In this document: positions 32,031-41,889 of the stretch, in pieces
Numbering within the stretch: the first letter of the stretch is position 1
Layout of the letters: each line of letters begins with the position of its first letter
Source: Cercospora beticola
Taxonomy: Eukaryota > Ascomycota > Dothideomycetes > Mycosphaerellales > Mycosphaerellaceae
DNA: 64,000 bases
NCBI RefSeq assembly: GCF_033473495.1
Contig: NC_088943.1
Coordinates: 1,902,001 to 1,966,000, forward strand
Direction: 5' to 3'
Program-made: the position numbers and the translations under genes
Notes under the pieces: model-generated
Databases searched by the model: none
The model's input: only the letters and a program-made list of their open reading frames with translations
Told to the model about the DNA's origin: nothing

Positions 32031-32767
32031 GGCGAATGTTGATCGTGATTGTGTAGCAGTAGCCATTCCACATTCGAATCAAGTAATGTTTTCTCCGTTC
32101 CAGACGACAAAGAGAGCATCCAAGCTGCTTTAGGACGCACCTTGATGAATCAAAGAAATGGTTCCTTTGTGATTGAGTACCAAGCGACTCCTGGGTGCTA
32201 CGGAGCACATGCATACAGGGCATTCATCACTGCTTGAAGGTCGAAGTCGAAATTTATTGCCTTATGCTAGGTAGGTGAAACGAGTTGCTGTTTTGTTCAC
32301 CAGATCGAGTCATTGGACGTATATCAACTCCCATACAAGACGTCACGCTGCTCATGCATTTAATGCAAGTGTATGCTCTTCGAGCTCTACTATGCCCTGA
32401 TCGACTCGGGAAACAACATTCTACTGCAGTTTCAGATTGATCGATGCGTCCCGATACACTGTGAGCAGTCTTCCGATTTCAACTTTGTATAAAATGCTCT
32501 GTTAGACGTGCTTATGTCTTATAATGTTGCGTCGTGTATCCTTCGTTCGGACACTCGAAAATCATCACCTAAGCTCGTGATGCGCCGCCGTATGGTCAAT
32601 TACCTCTCATGGTCTCCTCATTCATTCTGTATGTTAAGAAAACCTTTCGGCACGCGCATTGATCGCTGACGGAAACTTGTGCGTAATCATGCGGTTGAAC
32701 GCTGGCACAGTGACCTAGCGCTACATTAGGAGAATTTTGCGCTTGCATCCTTCTGTGAAGCAGTAGA
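32031..32767. other. Spacer between family members 2 and 3
   Basis: About 740 relatively AT-rich bases with the promoter of member 2 and the 3' end of member 3. No coding signal. Confidence 0.5.
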
Positions 32768-34183
32768 TTACTTCAATTTCCTCCTCTTAGTTGAGCTTGA
32801 CGTCTGCTCAGGGCTAGGCGTGATGGAACGTGACGCATTATCGGATATATCGTCCATGACAAGATCTGGGGGCGGCGTGCCGCTGGCCATTGCGTAACCA
32901 TCAGGTTTTGACGATATTTGCCAGCGATTGATATAATCTCGTTTTGCTCTCCCATCTGCCGCTCTTTTCCTGGCCGAGCGCCGCGGGCTGTGTCCCTGTG
33001 AGTTTTCCCGACTCATTCTACTGCCACTGCGTGGTCTAGATTCTCTGCGGCTATGAGTATCTGACGGCCCAGTCAGTGATGGAATATCTCGGCCTAGTTG
33101 TGCTAGCTCGCTGGCGGCCTCTTGCAATCTCCCCTGGGCCTCCTCGATTTTAGCTCTGACATGCTGTACCTTTCTCCTGACTAGAGCATCGAAACGGGCG
33201 GGACTCGAACGAGGGAATACCAACATATGCTGTGACTCGTCGGTCCGCAAAGCAAACTCCTTCCGTTGAAGATCCTCTTGAAATTCGATCAGGTCATCTC
33301 GAGCCTCTAAGTATCGTTCCTCCGCGCTTCTCGCATCTGGTGCATCAATTTCCGATCGCGGGAATGACTCTGCAGGGTTTATGCTGCGCGGACGATCAGG
33401 AGAATCTTCTGCCAGCTGCAGTCGTCCAGCAGCAATGAGCAGCTTTTTGACAGCCATGTTCATGAATCGGTCATCGAATCTTCTACGCCTCCCCTCCATA
33501 CCTTCCAAAATGCGCTCCGCATGCTTGATATCGGTCTCCAAATATGCTCCATCATTTTGATGCCTAGAGAATGCCCTCTCCACCTTAAGCGCTCGCAAAT
33601 CGTGTTTGCGCTCCTGAGTAAGGTTGTGCATATACATCATGGTACACAAATCAATGCACCAACCATGGCTTAAGCTCCATTGAGCTTCAAAATAGGTATC
33701 GAGACACTTCTGCACGTACTCTTGAGTATGTCGGAAGATGAGACACCATAGCTTAAATATGTCACTCTCCAGACCAGAAATTCGTGCCTCAACTTGCGCC
33801 GCTGTGGCCTCTTCCTCCGTCTGCTGAGGCGATTCCCGCTGGATCATTTCTTGAGCACGTTCGACGAGTTCGGTGAAATCATAATTCATGTTCTTCCTGG
33901 CCAAATTTACATCGCTTTGAGCAAGATCCAAATCTTTTTGACGGTCGTGGAAGCGACCATCGCAGTCCCATTTTTGACGCTTGCAGTCAGCCAACTCAGC
34001 TGTCTTTCCGTAGAGTTGATCGAATAGCTCCAGAAAGTAGGGGCCCAGATCATTAGCCGGATGAAAGCTTGTGTTCGATGCAGGAAATTTCCATGGTGCG
34101 TTGTCTAGCTGCGTAGAGCTGTCACGGTCAGCGCCGGAGAGCCAGTGGCCCACATTCGCAATAAATCTGCAGAGAGATAACAT
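32768..34183 (-). CDS. Coiled-coil protein, family member 3
   Basis: A single exon of 471 aa from the ATG at 34183; an in-frame ATG at 34267 would add 28 residues. The start MLSLCRFIANVGHWLSG matches the N-terminal segments of members 1 and 2. It continues with LGPYFLELFDQLYGK, a coiled coil, FKLWCLIFRHTQEY and QWSLSHGWCIDL, then LRALKVERAFSRHQ. The second helical region has FPRSSPARFDALV and LGRDIPS. The tail (INRWQISSKPDGYA...SPEQTSSSTKRRKLK) stops right after the basic cluster where members 1 and 2 continue. This shorter tail is the main difference. Function unknown; no membrane helix. Confidence 0.75.
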   Translation of the reverse strand: MLSLCRFIANVGHWLSGADRDSSTQLDNAPWKFPASNTSFHPANDLGPYFLELFDQLYGKTAELADCKRQKWDCDGRFHDRQKDLDLAQSDVNLARKNMNYDFTELVERAQEMIQRESPQQTEEEATAAQVEARISGLESDIFKLWCLIFRHTQEYVQKCLDTYFEAQWSLSHGWCIDLCTMMYMHNLTQERKHDLRALKVERAFSRHQNDGAYLETDIKHAERILEGMEGRRRRFDDRFMNMAVKKLLIAAGRLQLAEDSPDRPRSINPAESFPRSEIDAPDARSAEERYLEARDDLIEFQEDLQRKEFALRTDESQHMLVFPRSSPARFDALVRRKVQHVRAKIEEAQGRLQEAASELAQLGRDIPSLTGPSDTHSRRESRPRSGSRMSRENSQGHSPRRSARKRAADGRAKRDYINRWQISSKPDGYAMASGTPPPDLVMDDISDNASRSITPSPEQTSSSTKRRKLK

Positions 34184-34839
34184 CTTCGTAACTAGCAATA
34201 TCTGTGGGTGAAGATGAATAATTGAGGTCGACGGAAAGCATGTAAGACGCGAGAGACTGGAATGCATTTTCAACAAAGATTGCGTTTTACAAAGCGGCCT
34301 TTGTCAAACCTGAATCAAAGACATGCTGTGGCCGCTTTCTGCCAGTAGTCCGCACACCACATGGAGACAAGGTATCCATGGTTTGCGAAGCCATTCACGA
34401 TGGGATCTGACATGGGCGCGATGGCGGTCTGCGATCTGAACGGATTCCCGATTCCTGTACTAAAGGAATTGTGATTATGTTCGTGAGCCGTGAACCTGCG
34501 GCCAGAGCCTTTGCCAAGCTTCTGCAGCGGGCGAATTGAGTTGATACCAATGCAGTTGGTGAACGAGGGCTGAGGCGCGAGTGAACGCCAATACGGCTCA
34601 GCGCATCCGAGCTGTTCACTCTTGAGATGACCCATCCGGGCAGCAGACCATCTTGGCGCGGCAGACATAATCGCACCAAACCCGGCACGCGTCCTTGCTC
34701 TCGACTGATCACCATCTGCAAGGCTGTCGTATCAAAGGCTTCTCATCGACAACGTCTCGTAGCTCTGACGAGCGCTCCCCGAGCAACTGTTGGAAAACAA
34801 CTCATCGAGTCCCCGCCGACCGGCGCGCCAGTCGATGCG
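34184..34839. other. Divergent promoter between member 3 and the CCCH-like gene
   Basis: About 650 bases with no supported gene; the + strand frame open from 34627 is mostly upstream leader of the next gene. Confidence 0.5.
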
Positions 34840-36380
34840 ATGTCAACCCAACGAAGCATCCCACCCATTCCTGGCTTGCCATATGATCGCACCTTCTCGA
34901 ACGATGCTGATCTCGTTGATGAGGTGGCGGATCAGATTGTGCCCATTTGTGCGGAAGACGACGAGCCAACAGCACAGCAGCTAGAGAAACTGGATGAAAA
35001 GGTCCTGTTATCCAAGGCTAACATATCTTCGGATCGACAGCGGCAGGGCGTATCATCAAAAAGAGCTATCTGGGAATAGTCACGGGAATCAACAACCAAT
35101 CCTTTGAGGTCAATATCCTCGAGACACGCGGGGGCAAGGGTTTTGAAGGTCTCCCTGAGGAGGATCGACGATACTATTGGCACATTATGGCCGAAGGCAG
35201 CCAGCATATGATGCCGAACGCACTGGCGGATCCGGGCCTGTCCACATCCCTCGACACGGACGACCCACCTGAGACGGTATTTGTGCGCCACAGGAACATG
35301 CGCGAGAATGGTATTCTCAACTTGCGGTCCAAGAAGTTTCTGTACTCAGAGTTGGTCAGCCTTGCTCCAGGTTGGCTTACCGAGGAGAGCACTGTCCGCT
35401 TGGAAGACAAGCTGAAAAAGTGTTATCCTCTACAGAAAACAAAGTTGATCGAGGCAGCTGGAATATCGCAGTCTGAGGCGGACAATATTCGTGCCATGCC
35501 TGCCCCAGGATCTTCCAACTCAATATCGGGTGAAAATTCCGGCGAGGTCGCAGCCCACACGAACACAGGCGTTTCCAATTCTGGTAATGACTCTTGGCCT
35601 TCTGACGAGATGCCTTCTGCTCCTCGTGTCTGTCCAGACTTCAACGAAGGCTCATGTAAATCTGCTGGCTCGTGTCCTCATGGTTTGGAGCATCTTTGCA
35701 GCGACTGCTATCGCGAGCACCCAAGGTGCGGGGGACGTCTGCCTCTCGGCGTCGAAATAAAGAGAGAGAACGAGGAGAGACGCAACTCTGCACGCGGACT
35801 GAGGCCGTCAAAGTCGAACAAGCGTAAGCATTCAGCATCAAGAGCCTATCAAGATTCCAGACTCCATGAAGCCCGCGGCGGCGGCAACGATCAGAGGCCT
35901 GACGCGCAACGAGGTCCTCATGGCGATTTGGACAACAACCGCGCACAGCAAGCGGCCTACACGCGAACGAGCAACGGCCGATCGCCAATTCGTGACGACC
36001 GCGACGACCGCGACACGCAGCGAACGGCGCACCCTCAAACAGCCAATGGCCGACCATTTCGTGCAAATGAGTCCCGAGGCCGGTCTGAGCGTCGTTCTAG
36101 GTCGAGAGATCGTAATTTCGAAGACGATTTTGAAGCGTCATCCTATCGGCAATGGAATGACTCCCGTCGTCAGGATTCGTACCACACGCAGCCGAGAGAC
36201 TACCACCGTGAGCAGTCCACCAACTACCACCGTCGAGAGTTCTCCTATGCGCAGACGAACTACTCGGATAGGGATCAGCCGGCCTACTCCAGCTATCAAG
36301 GCTCAGAATACGTTGAGTCGCACAGGTCCTACGAACAGCAGTCATACGGCAGAGGTGGATATGATCCACGACGCCGGTAG
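34840..36380 (+). CDS. CCCH-like zinc finger, Arg/Asp/Ser-rich protein
   Basis: Start at 34840 (MSTQRSIPPIPGLPYDRTF). The frame must shift by 2 before IIKKSYLGIVTGINNQSFEV (from 35052). A candidate intron 34949..35040 (92 bp) fixes it and gives 482 aa: a CTAAC branch site at 35018 and CGACAG at the acceptor are good, but the GTGCGG donor is weak. The alternative is a one-base deletion near 35034. Downstream, a conserved N-terminal domain is followed by a Cys/His cluster (CPDFNEGSCKSAGSCPHGLEHLC...C) resembling a CCCH finger. A long basic, acidic and aromatic low-complexity tail (DDRDDRDT, RSRSRDR, many Tyr) follows. This make-up suggests an RNA-binding or splicing-associated nuclear protein. 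Confidence 0.6.
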
Positions 36381-37125
36381 TCGTGTTTCACAAGGATAAC
36401 TCCCGTGTTCGATCGATTAGCATGCCGGTTGACTTCTGCACGCCTGACAGCATCGGCTGTTGGTCGAAAGAAGCTGTTGAGAACCATGTGGCCCCGGGAG
36501 TGCTGTCCGGCAACACCTGTCAACGGGACATGCGAATTCAGCATTGGTTCCTTCCGACTTTCTCTTTGGCGGACCTCTTTCACTTGACGACTTTCCTTCC
36601 GGTCAGCCAGCCTCCGCATGCCACCGCACCACCGCACGACGAGCCATGGTAGCGAGCAGCAAATTCCTGAACTTGACACGATGTTGGAAAGTGCGAGATA
36701 CTGCTGTCGATTGGTGTGTACCTTCTTTGATTCGGATTTCCTTGAGGTTTGAGAGGGGGCATTGCATGGTATCGGTTGCACAGAACGCTGCAGCATTCGA
36801 ACGATGGCGGAATAATGAGTGGCGATGAGACTGAAAATGCTTTGTATGGCGTTTGCGTTGTTTTGATGAGATACCCCCAAAAGTTGTTGATTTGCGATAG
36901 CGTTGCTTTGACAGACATCCGGAGAGATGCAAATACACTCGTTGAAATCAAGAGGCATCTTCTCACTTTCCGATTTCGAAAATTCCTGATAAGAGCTTGC
37001 AGATTCTCGTCCAGGATGGTTAACGCCGCGCCAATAGTTGCAATCATCGCATAGGTGGTAACGTCTAGATGTTCCTGGAATGGCTCCTGTGGGCAGATGG
37101 GCAGCGGCAGTGTGGTGAGCAGTCC
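36381..37125. other. Intergenic between convergent genes
   Basis: About 745 bases between 3' ends; open frames on both strands overlap and none is convincing. Confidence 0.5.
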
Positions 37126-37860
37126 TCAGCCTTCCACAGTGTCCCGAATGCTTTTCAAGCTCAATTCGCCCTTCCTACCCCAGCCTTTTTGCCCGGGAGC
37201 AATATTGGGCCGGAAGTCCTCATACATGTGAAACGCTCTCTTACTCAGCTCTTCCTCTTTGCCCTTCCATCCTTCTAGCGCTTCCAGCATCGCCTTTCTG
37301 ACCTTATTGTAGTTCTCGTCCCCTCCATATTTCTTCTTCAACGTGTCCTCATTCGCTTTCTTTGGCTGATCACCAACCACAGCCGACCCATCTTTCAGCT
37401 TGAGATGAAAGCTCATGACGTCGACTTCTTCTAGCTCTACCTGTTCCTTTTTACGCTTCTGCTGCTTAGCAGCTTGTTCGGTGCTGTCAGGCTTGTCAAT
37501 CTTGCCTATTGAGCGACCCTTCGAAATGGCGGCGAGAGTGCTGATGGCGGAGCCCACGCTGAGACATGTCGACCAGGCAAGCGATGGGTGAAGTGTTTGT
37601 GTGATGCAGGCTCCCCAAAGTTCTAGCACGGGAGCGCGGTTGATTATGACAGTTTCATCCTCTGCATCATCTTCGACTTTGGTGTCCAGATTTCCCGACT
37701 CCGGCTCGATTTTCGTTTGTTTTGTGGGCGCGTTCTTTGCCTTCTTCGCTGGTGTGGACTTCGTCGTGGAGGCTTTGCGTTTCGTACCAGTAATGGCATT
37801 TGGTGAGGCATCTTTACCAGTTTTCGCTGTACCATTCGACTGACTTCTCGTGGTCGGCAT
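37126..37860 (-). CDS. Conserved fungal nuclear-type protein with basic N-terminus
   Basis: A single exon of 244 aa, start at 37860. The first 60 residues are basic and Lys/Thr/Ala-rich (TKRKASTTKSTPAKKAKNAP), resembling histone-tail or AT-hook-like segments. A well-formed central region follows (VIINRAPVLELWGACITQTL, WSTCLSVGSAISTLAAISKGRSIG), which I associate with a conserved ascomycete protein of unknown function. The last third is charged (KKKYGGDENYNKVRKAMLEALEGWKG) and ends with a helical segment. There is no membrane helix or signal peptide. It likely acts in the nucleus, but I cannot name a role. Confidence 0.75.
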   Translation of the reverse strand: MPTTRSQSNGTAKTGKDASPNAITGTKRKASTTKSTPAKKAKNAPTKQTKIEPESGNLDTKVEDDAEDETVIINRAPVLELWGACITQTLHPSLAWSTCLSVGSAISTLAAISKGRSIGKIDKPDSTEQAAKQQKRKKEQVELEEVDVMSFHLKLKDGSAVVGDQPKKANEDTLKKKYGGDENYNKVRKAMLEALEGWKGKEEELSKRAFHMYEDFRPNIAPGQKGWGRKGELSLKSIRDTVEG

Positions 37861-38427
37861 CTTGATGGGAATTCGCGATTTCTGGCTTGTTTGCCACTGA
37901 CAAGCGTGCTGCCTGTGTTCTGGCGTTGGGACGCGACTGTACCCGTGTATCGGACCAGGTTATGGATCTAAGAAGGCGAAGATCTGTTACGAATGTTATG
38001 TGAACATCTAGAACATCGTCTGTCTCGGGGCTAATGATAAAGAAGTGTACAACGTTCGTTGGTAAATGGACGCGTTGATGAGGTGATGTCACGAAACAGC
38101 TCACAGCTCTCCGCAGATCTCCGCAAGGAACAGCGCCTCGTCCCGCCTGCCTAGCCTCCCTTCCAACACCACCTCACCTCACTCTCTCACTGAAAGCATC
38201 TCGGAATCTTGCAGAAGATCAAAGAGCCGGACCTCTATGGGTCTTTGACTACAAAGGAAAATACGAAAACGGATGAAATTTTGCAAAAATGGCATATTTC
38301 GCCAATGCAAAGCCTTTCTCTAAATATCACAATCTCCCGAGATATCACTCTATCCAGCAAAAATGTGGCATCACATATCCAGAGTCAAATCGAGACTCCA
38401 GAATGCATCGTCGAAAATGGCTCACAT
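37861..38427. other. Intergenic, no supported gene
   Basis: About 570 bases with the promoter of the 37126 gene and the 3' end of the next minus-strand gene. Confidence 0.5.
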
Positions 38428-39954
38428 CTACTCTTCAGGCTCATCCTTAGCAGTAGGCTGTTGCCACACTTTCTTCTCAGCAGTCGGCTTCACATCGCAA
38501 ACTTCAGGGATCGAAGGAGAAGCAGCAGAAGGCTCATCACCTTTCACAGCTTCTCGTCTCGGAGCCTTAGACTGCTCGCTAATATCCAGTCCGATTAGCC
38601 TGTTCACCAAATCGTCCTCTTTGCTCTCGAACTCTTTGACTCTCTTCTCCATGGCCTCGGCTTCCTGTTTCTTCAAAGCTGCTTGCTTCTCCAATTCTTC
38701 TTGCGCTTGCTTGACCGTTTTGGCTTCTGAGCGAATGGTCTCGAACAAGCGCGTGTTACCTTGGAGAAGGCACTTTTGCTCCTTGAGAAGCTCGCGCTTC
38801 TTGCGTTCTAGCTGTAAGATCCGTTCTTCCATGAGGGAATGGTCGCGCTCTAGAGTTTCGATTGCAGATTTGTATGTGAGGGATGCAGGGTTTTCATCAT
38901 TTCCGGCTTCGGTCGCTGCAGTGCAAACAGGCTCATCGTCGCGTTGGGCGGCTTTATCTTCTAGAGTCTTTCCTTCCGCATCGCGTTTGGCTGCTTTGTC
39001 AGCGAAAGTGTCTTTCTCTTCATGGCATTTGGCATTGGTAGCAATCAAAGGCTCTTCCGCAGCATCGAGTTTGGCGGGTTTGGCATCGCATGTGGCAGTT
39101 GTGTCAGCTGCGACCTCTTTCGTCATATCGCAATCGGCAGTTTCCTCAGCTGGAGTTTCTTCCTTGACGACATCGCATCTGGCTTCTGTATTATCTGAGA
39201 CCTCGGCCGTCGCATCAGTCCTGGCAGATCTGTCAGTCGGAGTCTCGCATGGCACAGCAGGCGTGCAAGGCTTGTCAGTCAGATCGTCGCTCTGCACCTC
39301 GGACCTAGAGGATCGATAGATTTCCTCAAGTTGCTCTGGAATGCTGTCGAGGTTACGATTGAAGCGTGCTATGAGTTCAGTCTCCCAGTCTTCGAGTTTC
39401 CTGGGCTGGACACTGGCATCCCTCTTCGCGGTCACTGGTCTCTCAGCCTTGAGACTCTCCTCTTCTTTGAGCTTCTTTTCTTGCTTGAGTCTCTGTTCGT
39501 GCCTGAGCTTTGCTTCTTCCCAGAGTCTCTCTTGTTCTTTGAGCTGCTGCTCTTGCCTGTGCTTTTCTTGTTCTCTGATCATCTCTTGCACTTTGAAATG
39601 ATGCTCATGCCATGTGCTCAGGAGCTCGTACACACCGTTGGGGTCCCCATAGACATAGTTCCGTAAAGTGGATTCACGAAAGCGAATGTAACGCATCTGC
39701 TCCGCATTGCGATCGATCTCGCGAGCCGGGAAATTGTGCTTGTCTGTGCTGCGAATGCTCTGTCTCTGGGACCTAGCGATACGGCCTGTTTTGGCACGGG
39801 TTAGCTTGGTGGAATTCTCAGGCTTGCTCTCAGTTGGTTGTCTGATTTCTGTCAGCTTCGCTCGGTACCTTACCAAGAATGTGCGGATTCTGCCTTGCTT
39901 GACGCGGGTCAGTCTGACGCAGCTACCAGGCTTGCATCCGTCCGGTTGTCTCAT
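38428..39954 (-). CDS. Coiled-coil protein with degenerate repeats
   Basis: A single exon of 508 aa, start 39954. Near the N-terminus two or three copies of a basic unit (RLTRVKQGRI, KLTRAKTGRI) occur. Then comes a Glu/Lys/Arg/Gln-rich single helix (about 120-170, EQEKHRQEQQLKEQERLWEE). After a short linker there is an acidic, Ala/Thr-rich region of about six degenerate repeats of 14-20 residues, each beginning like A(K/D/T/Q)(C/R)D. A classic coiled coil follows (about 370-450, ERDHSLMEERILQLERKKRE). No known domain. The repeats and helices suggest a cytoskeletal or scaffold-like protein. The plus-strand frame opposite it is a shadow of the repetitive composition. Confidence 0.7.
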   Translation of the reverse strand: MRQPDGCKPGSCVRLTRVKQGRIRTFLVRYRAKLTEIRQPTESKPENSTKLTRAKTGRIARSQRQSIRSTDKHNFPAREIDRNAEQMRYIRFRESTLRNYVYGDPNGVYELLSTWHEHHFKVQEMIREQEKHRQEQQLKEQERLWEEAKLRHEQRLKQEKKLKEEESLKAERPVTAKRDASVQPRKLEDWETELIARFNRNLDSIPEQLEEIYRSSRSEVQSDDLTDKPCTPAVPCETPTDRSARTDATAEVSDNTEARCDVVKEETPAEETADCDMTKEVAADTTATCDAKPAKLDAAEEPLIATNAKCHEEKDTFADKAAKRDAEGKTLEDKAAQRDDEPVCTAATEAGNDENPASLTYKSAIETLERDHSLMEERILQLERKKRELLKEQKCLLQGNTRLFETIRSEAKTVKQAQEELEKQAALKKQEAEAMEKRVKEFESKEDDLVNRLIGLDISEQSKAPRREAVKGDEPSAASPSIPEVCDVKPTAEKKVWQQPTAKDEPEE

Positions 39955-40338
39955 GGTTCCTGGAACTCGGGATTTCTACTGGAGGTAGATTACGAAGCCT
40001 TTGTCCGAGACCGGCTCAGATGTCAGTTCGAAAAAATCGTCAGTGTCTTCCGAGGTCGCAGGACTGCTCAGCTGATCGAGACTCGAAGTGTGCTGAGAAT
40101 GGTGAATACGCTTGTGTGTGCCAGTACATATACTTTTTCTGTGAACGGAGTTGACAGGCACGGACAATAGCTTTGTAAACATTGCTCCTTTGTGCTTTTC
40201 GGTGTTGTTCCTCTTCTTCCGTACAATGCATCTCAGGCTTGTGGGAACAAAGGAAACTGCTTCAAGGAGGTCAATCGAAGCAAGCGTCCTCGGCCCACTT
40301 GCCATAGCTTGTCAGCAGTCTACCGTTAAGAGTCAATT
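39955..40338. other. Intergenic, no supported gene
   Basis: 384 bases; promoter of the coiled-coil gene and 3' end of the receptor-like gene. Confidence 0.5.
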
Positions 40339-41889
40339 TCATTGTCGCTCTTTCGTTTGCGCGATGCTCGTCGTCGTTACGCTTGTAACATCCGTGCCAC
40401 CAGACTCTAATTGAGCATCGTCTGGCACCGTCCCTGGTCGGCTCCAAGCAGACAGAGAAGGCAGCAAGTACTTTATAGCTGATCTGAGCCTAGAATCGTG
40501 TCGCCAAAAAGAGCGTTCCTCTAGAGGATGTTCATTTTGGGTAATCTCTGTTGTCTTCGGCGAAGACAGAACGCCAAATCGTGGAAGATGTAGTTCATTT
40601 GGCTCTGCGGGTATCTCTGGTGCTGCGTTCACGACAACTGGCCGTGGTCCACTTGGTTCGCGAAAACGACCACTCCTCGAGAATATCGAGAGCAATTTGG
40701 CGATTAGTGGCAGTATCGCCGGAAGTGAGGCGCAGATGACGCCTAGCAAGATTTCGAGTTGCGCATATATGGTGCACTTCGCCGCTGGTCAGTAATCTGA
40801 GAATCAGACCAAACGCGGCAATGCGGATAATCGTACCAGGATTGACGTCCACGCGGCGTCCAGAATTTGATTCGCGGTCACAAACTGGGAGTCGAACAGA
40901 ACTACAGCTCGCATCACGCTGGCGATACAGGATCTCATACTCTAGTCAGACTTGAGCGTGCGACATGAATGGGAGGGACGCTAACTCACGATGTACTGAG
41001 GCTGAACAGCAAGATGATGCCAATGCGCCGACCACGCGATAGTCGGAGCTGCCACAAAGGCGGGATTAGAAGAGCAATCATGCAAAAGCATGTGCAAGTT
41101 TCCCAGATCGTCTGCACTTTCCAAAATCTGAGCTTATTAGCACGAGATGGGGACCTCACGACTCGGGACTTACAGAACTGCATCGATGCACTTAGCCGTG
41201 GCGTGCAACTCTGGGGTCCACAAGGCTCGTATAGGTATGCATGATACTAAGACGATAACAAACGTGACACAATTGGAGGCCGTAGCCATGATGCCGAGAG
41301 ACCAGATCAAAATCTCCCCGGTGCGTGTAACTAAGAAGCGAAGCAGTTGAAGCAATATTGATATCTTGGCGGTTGTGTTGGCGATGGTCCAAAGGAGGCA
41401 TGCGGGAAAGTTCATCTATGAGTGTCAATGGTCGGAACCTAGAGGAATGGGAAGGCTTACTCTTGCGATATTGTTCAAGTTGTATGTGGTCAACGCCACA
41501 ATATGTCGGCCGTCTCCATAATGTACCTCTACAATCGATGTCAGGCAACTGCCAACTGCGAGACATGGCTTGCCTACGGAAAGCAACGAAGACCACTACC
41601 GCCGTCATGAAACCCTGTACTTGTAGTCAGTAAAGCCCTAGTCAACCGAAAAGGTATAGGCTGAACCTACCATGCTTATGACCATAAGCCAATCGTCGAG
41701 CCCAGTCCGGTTCGTGATCCATATGCGTGTGTACATGCGTAGAGCGACAACGAGGACGGAGGCACCATAGAAGCTAAACACCACGGCCAGCGCAAGCGGG
41801 CCTCTGCTTTCAGTCAGTAACCTCTGTTTCTCATCTTCTGGTACTCCTCGCCACAAGTCCGTCTCTGGCGTATACGCGTGGCGTGACAT
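40339..41889 (-). CDS. SAT4/PTH11-like rhodopsin-domain membrane protein
   Basis: Seven exons on the minus strand: 41889..41671, 41614..41578, 41528..41461, 41415..41174, 41127..40990, 40939..40837 and 40776..40339, giving 414 aa. Six introns of 45-60 bp have matching phases, and most show CTGAC or CTAAT branch sites. The protein has seven membrane helices and the family landmarks: LRMYTRIWITNRTGLDDWLM after helix 1, YGDGRHI after helix 2, IARMNFPACLLWTIANTTAKISILLQLLRFL, a P...LW...KCIDAV extracellular loop, RSCIASVMRAVV and QLEILLGVICASLPAILPLI. The C-terminal tail is cytoplasmic and polar. PTH11-like proteins are candidate GPCRs for surface sensing; the CFEM domain is absent. Two micro-exons (37 and 68 bp) make it easy to mis-annotate. 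Confidence 0.88.

Noticed and set aside
36329..36958. 209-codon minus-strand frame between convergent genes
   Set aside because: Overlaps other open frames on the same and opposite strands and shows no protein-like motifs; most likely 3' non-coding sequence.
38363..39319. 318-codon open frame on the + strand opposite the repeat coiled-coil gene
   Set aside because: Its Ser/Ala/Val-rich composition is the mirror of Glu/Lys/Ala repeats on the other strand; no start context, signal or domain features.
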